8,463 nucleotides of DNA from Bacteroidales bacterium (GTDB lineage: Bacteria; Bacteroidota; Bacteroidia; Bacteroidales; JAAUTT01), in contig JAAUTT010000148.1 of assembly GCA_012031335.1 (NCBI GenBank), positions 1 to 8,463 of the forward strand, given 5' to 3'. Below are positions 1 to 5,059 of this stretch, piece by piece. The notes under the pieces are model-generated. The model did no database searches. It was not told the origin of the DNA and saw nothing but the letters and a program-made list of their open reading frames with translations. The position numbers and the translations under genes are program-made. The stretch's first letter is position 1. Each line of letters opens with the position of its first letter.

Positions 1-14
1 TTTGGCCGGCCAAA
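1..14. repeat. 14-bp perfect palindrome at window edge
   Basis: TTTGGCCGGCCAAA reads identically on both strands. It is the most GC-rich block of its surroundings and begins exactly at the window edge. It could be the inner part of a longer hairpin or terminator whose left half lies outside the window. Its function is unknown. Confidence 0.4.
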
Positions 15-534
15 AGCCAAATCGTTAATCATGGAAATAAAATAATGATCCTGAATAGTTTCCGATCGTATTAAGAGCTGCATTAAAAAAACTTTATTAA
101 GTTAGTTATTGGTTTATTTCAGAAATAAGAGGGTGTCTAAAAAGTCACAAAATACAATTTAAATACGATGACATGACACAAAGCATAGAATATCAGTTGC
201 ATAAATTCGTGACTATAGTGACTTAGTGTTTAAAATTTAACTTTCTACACAGCTTCATACCATTGCAGCGTAAATTTACACTTGCAGGTAGCAAAGTTAA
301 AATATTACTTCAGATTGCAATTTTACCGTAACTAAATACAGACCGATTAATTTCCGGCAGCTTCAAACACCCTTTTATGTTTTATTCGGGAAGGGATGCA
401 ACCTGCAGTAACCGACATAGCAAGTTCTCTAAACTACGTAAGGATACTATAGCGTTGTATTTTTGATTTTTACTACGCCACAAGAAACGATTTGTTAAGG
501 TGCCGGGAACAACCTTCTGTTTATAGCAATATTG

Positions 535-669
535 TTATTCCCTGCAATCTTCCTCAAACTCCGAAAGCATGCAGGGTGAAGAATAAAACTCCTGAGAAGG
601 TATGTAATAACCCTCTTTTAAGCTGTTATCTTCATCCATTTCCAATTCGTTATTTTTCTCTTCCTTCAT
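535..669 (-). CDS. possible small acidic protein, 44 aa
   Basis: I do not recognise this gene. The frame encodes 44 residues starting MKEEKNNELEMDEDNS and ending SEFEEDCRE. About a third of the residues are Asp or Glu, there are two cysteines (in SPC and EDC), and the middle is Tyr/Phe/Pro-rich (GYYIPSQEFYSSPC). There is no signal peptide or membrane segment, so it would be cytosolic or a modified peptide precursor. The composition is coding-like against an AT-rich background full of stops. Its ATG overlaps the stop of an 8-codon leader ORF (shared ATGA), which implies translational coupling. No modification, export or immunity gene is adjacent, so a RiPP-precursor role is only a guess. It could also be a chance open frame. 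Confidence 0.4.
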   Translation of the reverse strand: MKEEKNNELEMDEDNSLKEGYYIPSQEFYSSPCMLSEFEEDCRE

Positions 670-692
670 AAAAGTTTTGTTTCGATCCTCAT
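666..692 (-). CDS. possible 8-aa leader peptide (uORF)
   Basis: The frame reads MRIETKLL then TGA. The TGA overlaps the ATG of the 44-residue ORF downstream as ATGA. A GGAGGG motif (plus-strand CCCTCC at 700-705) lies 7 nt before its ATG, a textbook Shine-Dalgarno position and unusual for a Bacteroidota leader. The arrangement suggests that ribosomes loading at the leader reinitiate on the small ORF. The leader has no run of one amino acid that would suggest attenuation. Chance remains possible for so short a frame. Confidence 0.25.
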   Translation of the reverse strand: MRIETKLL

Positions 693-1122
693 ATAATAAC
701 CCTCCAAAAAGAAAATGACATTAAAATGGTATTAATTCTCTTATGTAACTTAATTCACAACTACCATATAAACAAAAGTTATTCTCTTTAGGGGTGGATT
801 TTTTTATCCTGAGGGACTACTTTGACAGATTAGTTTGTAAACTTCTAATTAGTCACTAATGCATGAATTATGCCACTTAAACTGCGTGGTTTTTCGTGTA
901 AATTATCAAGGTAGAATGCAGTTTTAATGAATAAACAGGGAATTTTAATGTGTAATATTCACGAATAACCAAAAACAAGTTTTCGGTGAAAAAAAAATTC
1001 TCATAAGTGCATTAGTGGCAAAAAGGTAATGTGTCAGTAGAATTATTTCATGTGTCTTTTTTAAAATAATCGTTAAGTTTTTTACATTTACCAGGCAACC
1101 GCCTTGTTTAACCCGAAAAATT

Positions 1123-1796
1123 ATGGGATATTATCTCGATCTGGGCTCTATCGGCCTCGACAACTATAAAGAGCAATTACGAAATGGCTATCTGATACCC
1201 AGCCGTTTGCTCCTTAAGGAAAACCTGGATGAACGCTTCAGCATCTTTCGAGATGCAGGCATAAAAAATGTATTTGAACTTCAGAAAGCGCTCAGAAACA
1301 AAACTATTTTTTCGCAGTTTTCAGCAGAAGCCTCCATGAGCGAAGAATTCCTGACAGTTTTACTGCGCGAAATAAACAGCCTGCAACCAAAACCAAATAA
1401 AATAAAAGAATTACCGGCATTTCTTCCGAAACTGTCGCCCTGCTGGAATCGAAGGGAATAAAGGATACCTTAACACTTTTTGATAAGGTAAAAACCCAGA
1501 CAGACCGCGAAATACTTTCCAGGGATACCGGCATCAGACCCGAAGAAATTATGCTGCTCACTAAACTTACCGATCTTTCGCGTATACGTTGGGTTGGTTG
1601 CACTTTTGCCCGGGTATTGTACGAAGCGGGATTCGAAACAACCACAAGTGTTGCAGAGGCAGATTATCAGTATCTTTATAATACCATACTCCGGTTGAAC
1701 AGCGAAAAAAATCTGTATAAAGGTCAGATAGGATTAAACGACATGAAATTATGCGTACTCAGCGCCCGGGAAGTCTCTTCCGAAATTGAATATTAA
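1123..1796 (+). pseudogene. DUF4332 helix-hairpin-helix protein, frameshifted
   Basis: The protein belongs to the DUF4332 family of Bacteroidota, soluble cytoplasmic proteins built of tandem helix-hairpin-helix-like segments; their molecular role is unknown, and the fold suggests nucleic-acid or protein contacts. Residues 1-95 are read in one frame (MGYYLDLGSIGLDNY... to QPKPNKIK). The rest, ITGISSETVALLESKGIK through LTKLTDLSRIRWVG and KGQIGLNDMKL to SEIEY, is in the -1 frame. The switch must lie after the -1-frame stop at 1398-1400, most simply at GAATT (1408-1412) where GAAATT would give KEITG. Restoring one base gives 224 residues. As written, frame 1 ends at 1461, and the C-terminal part could restart only at an internal ATG at 1551. 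The ATG at 1123 is chosen because MGYY is the family's usual beginning. The VOC gene follows 46 nt downstream on the same strand and may be co-transcribed. Family assignment is firm; whether the break is real or a sequencing error is not. Confidence 0.85.
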
Positions 1797-1842
1797 CCGC
1801 CGAATTATTTGAAATTTTTTAATCGTAAAAACTGCTTAAAAT

Positions 1843-2325
1843 ATGAAAAGTGCACCCCGTTTTATTTGTCCCTTAATTGTTGTTGCGGATATTGCGCGTT
1901 CCCGTGAGTTTTACGAAGGCGTTTTAAAGCAGGAAGTAATTTTTGATTTTGGCGAAAATGTTACCTTCCGCGGAAATTTTGCCATTCACCTGAAAACACA
2001 TTACCAGGCACTGATTGACAGAAAAGAAATCACCACCGGAAGCAACAACGGCGAACTTTATTTTGAATACGACGATGTGGAAGCGTTAACGTTACGGGTT
2101 AAAGCTTCGGGAGCAACATTTGTGCACGAATTGAGGGAGCAGCCCTGGCGGCAAAGAGTTGTAAGGTTTTACGATCCCGACATGCATATTGTCGAAATTG
2201 GCGAATCAATGGAATACCTGGCCTTTCGCTTGTTTAAGGAAGGAAAAGGGATTGCTGAAATTTCGGGAATTATTTATATGCCTGAGGATGCTGTAAAAGC
2301 CGCAATCGAAAAATATAAGGAGTGA
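1843..2325 (+). CDS. VOC/glyoxalase-superfamily protein
   Basis: This intact 160-residue cytosolic protein has the vicinal oxygen chelate fold. The first beta-alpha module begins FICPLIVVADIARSREFYE (residues 7-25), the middle strand is GELYFEYDDVEAL (70-82), and the closing strand is the family signature YDPDMHIVEIGE (110-121), with Glu118 at the usual metal-ligand position. The usual first ligand (His, Gln or Glu in strand 1) is not obvious: that position reads FICP, so a catalytic glyoxalase role is doubtful. Residues about 125-160 (LAFRLFKEGKGIAEISGIIYMP...) form a helical extension resembling a small helix-turn-helix, as in VOC proteins whose tail reads EEIS..T.MP. The ATG sits behind an A-rich leader with no Shine-Dalgarno. 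Substrate unknown. It probably shares a transcript with the DUF4332 gene upstream, and its stop overlaps the first copy of the 36-bp repeat. Confidence 0.85.
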   Translation: MKSAPRFICPLIVVADIARSREFYEGVLKQEVIFDFGENVTFRGNFAIHLKTHYQALIDRKEITTGSNNGELYFEYDDVEALTLRVKASGATFVHELREQPWRQRVVRFYDPDMHIVEIGESMEYLAFRLFKEGKGIAEISGIIYMPEDAVKAAIEKYKE

Positions 2326-2360
2326 TTATATTGCCAGCACATGCCTCCGAACTTTTACAC
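2325..2360 (+). repeat. 36-bp direct repeat, copy A
   Basis: The segment beginning ATTATATTGCCAGCACATG and ending CCGAACTTTTACAC recurs at 3212-3247 with 33 of 36 positions identical (differences G/T, C/A and T/A). Weaker similarity extends nine bases to the left (TAAGG shared, then four mismatches). This copy starts at the last base of the VOC stop codon. Together the two copies bracket the hairpin and the toxin-antitoxin module at a period of 887 bp. Confidence 0.85.
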
Positions 2361-2381
2361 TGATGCATTTTAAACACAAAA

Positions 2382-2440
2382 GCTAGCGCGCGTTTGTAAC
2401 GCGTGTATTATTACCGCACGCTTTACAAACGTGTGCTAGC
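2382..2440. repeat. REP-like intergenic hairpin
   Basis: Two 24-nt arms (2382-2405 and 2417-2440) start and end with GCTAGC and share CGTTTGTAA in inverted orientation, around an 11-nt loop (2406-2416). In RNA, two of the three arm differences become G-U wobbles and only one C-U mismatch remains, so paired changes seem to preserve the stem. No T-tract follows on either strand, which argues against a simple intrinsic terminator. The form matches the dispersed REP palindromes of bacteria that depend on REP-associated (RAYT) transposases; I believe GCTAGCGCGCGTTTGTAA-like palindromes are common in Bacteroidota, but this is from memory. It lies between the convergent VOC and antitoxin genes. Confidence 0.75.
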
Positions 2441-2494
2441 CACTTGGATAACAATTCTATCCTAATAAATATATGGGTACCGCTATGTGCATTT

Positions 2495-2800
2495 CTATAT
2501 TTCCACGCTCATCTTTAAATGTCGGCCAAATCCTTGCCTGATTACCCGCATTAAAGTTGAAAGTCTTATATCAGAAGCATCATTTCAATTCGGGAAATAT
2601 AGGTCTTGGTAGTCCCCGCATTTTATGGCAAGTTGTTCCTGTGTCAATCCGTGTTCTTTCCTGAGTTCTTGTAGCATTACACCAATTTTAAATGCTTCAA
2701 ATCCTTCTTCGAACTCATCCCTTTCTTTTGTCCCTCTTTTACCATATTGTTCATCCAAATGGTCTGTAAAGGATGTCAAATTATTTACTTTCTTTTTCAT
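2495..2800 (-). pseudogene. XRE-family antitoxin (HigA-like), broken by +1/-1 indels
   Basis: This is the antitoxin of a HigBA-type module: a Cro/C1-type DNA-binding protein expected to neutralise the toxin and repress its own promoter. Residues 1-62 are in frame, with an acidic helical N-terminus and the start of the HTH (LRKEHGLTQEQLAIKCG). GGGG (plus-strand CCCC, 2614-2617) then carries one base too many. The next codons read DYQDLYFPN and stop at 2585-2587, while the +1-corrected frame reads TTKTYISRIE, the expected recognition helix. A missing A in GAAATG (plus-strand TTT, 2583-2585) restores the original frame, which continues NDASDIRLSTLMRVIRQG to a TAG at 2495-2497. Correcting both indels gives a 101-residue protein, normal for the family. 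It overlaps the toxin's 3' end by 20 nt, so translation is probably coupled. As written it lacks its recognition helix. Confidence 0.85.
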
Positions 2801-3134
2801 CGAAATATTGTTTTTTTAGTTTTTCTGCTAATTCAATCTCACTCTTAGGAGTTTTTTGCGATTTTTTCTGGAATCCATTCACTAGAATAATCAATTGTCC
2901 TTTATCAAAAAAGCTAAAAACTCTGTAAATATCAGTCCCTACTTCTATTCGTATTTCATAAAGTCCTGATGTTCCTTCCAAATGTTTGAAAAATTTAACA
3001 GGTATTCGGTCTAAAGTGGCAATCAATTATAAGGTCCAGTTAAACTTCTGTCGGACTTCTGGTTTCAGAGAATTAAAAAAGTCCAGATAATAGTTTTTAT
3101 AATAAAATATATTCCTTAAATACTTTTCATCCAT
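2781..3134 (-). pseudogene. RelE/HigB-family toxin with in-frame stop
   Basis: This is the toxin of a type II module, of the Gp49-like/HigB branch of the RelE superfamily (PF05973-type), whose members are mostly ribosome-dependent mRNA endonucleases. From the ATG at 3132-3134 the frame reads MDEKYLRNIFYYKNYYLDFF... to FNWTL (residue 35). It meets TAA at 3027-3029 and continues in the same frame LIATLDRIPVKFFKHLEGTS through YEIRIEVGTDIYRVFSFF (residues 59-76) and VNGFQKKSQKTP (85-96) to residue 117. Family members normally have a coding residue at the stop (WTLQLI is natural), so one C-to-T change from CAA would create it. The shorter product that could start at TTG 3024-3026 would lack the first helices. 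The toxin-first order and the 20-nt overlap with the antitoxin are typical of hig modules. It is probably inactive as written. Confidence 0.88.
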
Positions 3135-3138
3135 GCGA

Positions 3139-3170
3139 CAAAGTTAGCTAACTAGGTAACATTATCCAAA
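3139..3170 (-). promoter_or_regulatory. promoter of toxin-antitoxin module
   Basis: On the minus strand TTTG (3167-3170) is followed after 20 nt by TAACTTTG (3139-3146). This matches the Bacteroidota sigma-factor consensus TTTG-N19-21-TAnnTTTG exactly. The -7 box ends only 4 nt before the toxin ATG at 3134, so the transcript would be leaderless or nearly so. The sequence match is strong; use in vivo is inferred. Confidence 0.7.
3142..3153. promoter_or_regulatory. palindromic operator candidate for the antitoxin
   Basis: AGTTAGCTAACT is a perfect 12-bp palindrome that overlaps the -7 element of the toxin-antitoxin promoter. XRE antitoxins of hig modules repress their own promoter by binding such palindromes, so this is the natural candidate operator. 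The site is seen; the binding is inferred. Confidence 0.5.
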
Positions 3171-3216
3171 TTACTTCAGATTTTTCGTCAAAACAATGTT
3201 TTTAAGGTAACATTAT
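3154..3216. repeat. two 12-nt direct repeats upstream of toxin
   Basis: AGGTAACATTAT occurs at 3154-3165 and again at 3205-3216, 51 bp apart. The first copy lies wholly in the spacer between the -33 and -7 elements of the toxin promoter. The second runs into copy B of the 36-bp repeat. They may be secondary binding sites for the antitoxin or a trace of a local duplication. Confidence 0.5.
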
Positions 3217-3247
3217 ATTGCCATCACATGCCTACGAACATTTACAC
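3212..3247 (+). repeat. 36-bp direct repeat, copy B
   Basis: This is the partner of 2325-2360, in the same orientation, identical at 33 of 36 positions. It lies 36 nt beyond the stop of the M64 peptidase gene, so each copy abuts the 3' end of a core gene and the toxin-antitoxin module lies between. It could be a duplicated target or attachment sequence, or two members of a dispersed repeat family. Confidence 0.85.
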
Positions 3248-3283
3248 AGCTGAAAATAAGCAACCCGGAACTTCAGCATTCTT

Positions 3284-4762
3284 TCACTTTCCGGTGTAGT
3301 ATTCAATAATGGCAATAATAGCCTGGTTATTTACAACTCCGTACGATTTATCGTTAATATCAAACTTATGCATCATGGAATTAATGGTGGGCCGGTAATA
3401 ACCTTCCGAGAGGTAATTTGCTCCTTCAAAAACACCTACCTTGTCTTTCAACGGATGATTAAAAAGAAAATCATCAGCTTGTTTACGCAAGTCATTCAAC
3501 CGCCGGTCAAAATCCATTTCGCGCGATTCAATTTCCATCATAGGCGCTTTTTGATTTTTAAGCTGCACAATTGTCTTCATTTTTTCGGAAGAAAGGGAAT
3601 TCAATGCATTATTCAAACTGTCGAAGGTAGCCTTACCCCATTCTGTTGGTACCATTATACCCGGCGTAAGATACTTTTTCCACTTTACATTCGCTGTGTC
3701 AAGTAAAGCAGTGATATTCGCCTCCAATGGTTCTACTCCCGGAGTAAAAATATCCTGGTAGGCAACTTCGCTGGAGTAATATTCATCGGCCAATCCGGCA
3801 AAAGCATGACCAAATTCATGTAAAAACACATAATCGCGCTTATCCGATCCTGTTGCAAAAATGGTTTGCCAGTTGTATATCCCACCGCCACCATAGCGGT
3901 CCTTGTTAACCATTATCAGAATTGCATCGTAAGGTACCATTCCGGCAGCATCGCGTATATTCTTTTCGTCATCGGCCAAACAATAGCGGTCGGTGTCAAA
4001 AGTATTAAACGACGAACCAAATCGGGTATTGCGATAAACTCCCTGCCGGGGCTCATCAGTACCACTATTCTCCGATGGTGCAAAAATACCGCTGATATTA
4101 AAAGCCTTGTGGTGACTCTTATAAGGTTCGAAAGTAAAAAACAGGTTGGTAAAATAGTTCAGATCTTTTATAAACTTATCCTTTTCGCTTATGGTGTAGC
4201 CTTCTCCCAGAATTACCAGATCGACACTGTTATGAGGATTTCCGTTTTTTATAACCGAAATTACTTCATCACTGCTCCTTGCCGGATTTTCCCTGCAAAT
4301 ATGATAATCCTTCGGATCGATAATAACGCTGTAAATGGGCGAGAGTGAATTATTTTTTGCCCGTTTTTCAATTACCATTTTTACCTCTTTAAGCGGAAAA
4401 GGTACCAGCACCGTTTCGTGATATGTCTTTTTTATCCCTTTTATGGCGGCATCAATGGTTTGATATTCACCAAATATGGTACTGTATCCTTTCGAATATA
4501 TTAACTTTTCAGTAGCCACATCAAAAAGCGACACTTTATATGTACCCAGTTCAAAAGGCTGAATACAATTACCGGGATTACCGGCCCAACCAGGCTGAAT
4601 GTACATCTTATCCATCGAAACGATCTCTTCCCGCGCATCGCCCGTATGATAATAATCTACACGCAGGGTGCTATCTGCAAAATACTTGTTAAAATCAACT
4701 TTTCCCTGGGAGAAAATTACCGCCGGAAACAAAAGGAATAGCCCGAAAATTAACTTATTCAT
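3284..4762 (-). CDS. secreted M64-family (IgA peptidase-like) metallopeptidase
   Basis: This intact 492-residue zinc metallopeptidase belongs to family M64, named for the Clostridium ramosum IgA protease and widespread in Bacteroidota. Residues 1-19 are a signal peptide (MNKLIFGLFLLFPAVIFSQG), so the enzyme is exported to the periplasm or surface. About 100 residues with the M64 N-terminal-domain pattern follow, then the catalytic domain. That domain contains LVILGEGYT (182-190) and the zinc motif HEFGHAFAGLADEYY at 315-329, with zinc ligands His315 and His319 and catalytic Glu316. The C-terminal block VGVFEGANYLSEGYYRPTIN (442-461) is also typical of M64. The frame extends upstream to an ATG at 4817-4819, but the start at 4760-4762 is preferred because it places the signal peptide at the N-terminus. 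Its natural substrate cannot be read from sequence; IgA cleavage should not be assumed outside host-associated species. It is transcribed divergently from the helicase. Confidence 0.93.
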   Translation of the reverse strand: MNKLIFGLFLLFPAVIFSQGKVDFNKYFADSTLRVDYYHTGDAREEIVSMDKMYIQPGWAGNPGNCIQPFELGTYKVSLFDVATEKLIYSKGYSTIFGEYQTIDAAIKGIKKTYHETVLVPFPLKEVKMVIEKRAKNNSLSPIYSVIIDPKDYHICRENPARSSDEVISVIKNGNPHNSVDLVILGEGYTISEKDKFIKDLNYFTNLFFTFEPYKSHHKAFNISGIFAPSENSGTDEPRQGVYRNTRFGSSFNTFDTDRYCLADDEKNIRDAAGMVPYDAILIMVNKDRYGGGGIYNWQTIFATGSDKRDYVFLHEFGHAFAGLADEYYSSEVAYQDIFTPGVEPLEANITALLDTANVKWKKYLTPGIMVPTEWGKATFDSLNNALNSLSSEKMKTIVQLKNQKAPMMEIESREMDFDRRLNDLRKQADDFLFNHPLKDKVGVFEGANYLSEGYYRPTINSMMHKFDINDKSYGVVNNQAIIAIIEYYTGK

Positions 4763-4870
4763 ATGTACAAAATTTTTATGTTTAAGGTCAAATGGAATAT
4801 CCATGATGCTTTTGTTCATCCCTTTTTGGTGATCTTTTTCGGATCATGGACATTTCATACGTCAGAAAAT

Positions 4871-4906
4871 TTGAATTCCTAAAAATACACTTCTGAAGGA
4901 ATTCAA
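4871..4906. promoter_or_regulatory. 10-bp perfect inverted repeat between divergent genes
   Basis: TTGAATTCCT (4871-4880) and AGGAATTCAA (4897-4906) are exact inverted repeats separated by 16 nt. They lie about 110 bp before the M64 start and 150 bp before the helicase start. They could form a bipartite operator for a dimeric regulator or a stem-loop in a 5' leader. No T-tract follows. The site is visible; its role is inferred. Confidence 0.45.
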
Positions 4907-5059
4907 CGCAAAGTCTTAGGTAATTTTCCTGCAAAAAGGTATTTATTCTATCTCAGGTATTTTAAGTCAGAGCTTAATGCGATGCCATGTACATTTCGCT
5001 GTTTTCACAATAAATTTATATATTACACAGTTTAATTGCGACGTAAAACTGATCATACT

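Larger units (their letters stand above)
1..1122. other. AT-rich, nearly gene-free region
   Basis: I find no recognisable full-length gene, tRNA or rRNA in this 1.1 kb. It is AT-rich, with frequent stops on both strands. It holds a 14-bp palindrome at the left edge, a short stretch resembling an insertion-sequence end at 131-146, and a small acidic ORF with a leader peptide on the minus strand (535-692). At the left edge the minus strand also has an ATG at 30-32 that opens a frame running out of the window (MINDLAFGRP...), which may be the first codons of a gene but is far too short to call. The 60 bases before the DUF4332 gene contain TACATTTA (7 of 8 to TAnnTTTG) but no convincing upstream TTTG partner. 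Confidence 0.5.

Noticed and set aside
498..517. Terminator hairpin AAGGT...ACCTT downstream of the small acidic ORF
   Set aside because: The stem is only 5 bp and no T-tract follows.
854..1017. 10-bp inverted repeat CACTAATGCA / TGCATTAGTG as ends of a small mobile element
   Set aside because: One 10-bp pair within 1 kb of AT-rich DNA is expected about as often as not by chance, and the inner sequence has no further symmetry.
1401..1413. Programmed -1 frameshifting in the DUF4332 gene
   Set aside because: There is no X XXY YYZ slippery heptamer in the right frame, and similar breaks in other genes point to a common technical cause.
1304..1645. 113-residue minus-strand frame opposite the DUF4332 gene
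   Set aside because: It is antisense to a recognisable family and has no family-like features.
2382..2440. Intrinsic terminator shared by the VOC and antitoxin genes
   Set aside because: No T-tract follows the stem on either strand, and the stem is longer than typical terminators.
2325..3247. Integron cassette with attC sites around the toxin-antitoxin module
   Set aside because: Cassette-borne hig modules exist, but neither repeat copy shows the GTTRRRY/RYYYAAC core pattern and no integrase is visible.
3866..4348. 160-residue plus-strand frame inside the M64 gene
   Set aside because: It is a shadow of the peptidase, whose catalytic HExxH region lies on the opposite strand.
4817..4819. Upstream ATG as the M64 start
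   Set aside because: It would put 19 polar residues before a clear signal peptide; the ATG at 4760-4762 fits export.
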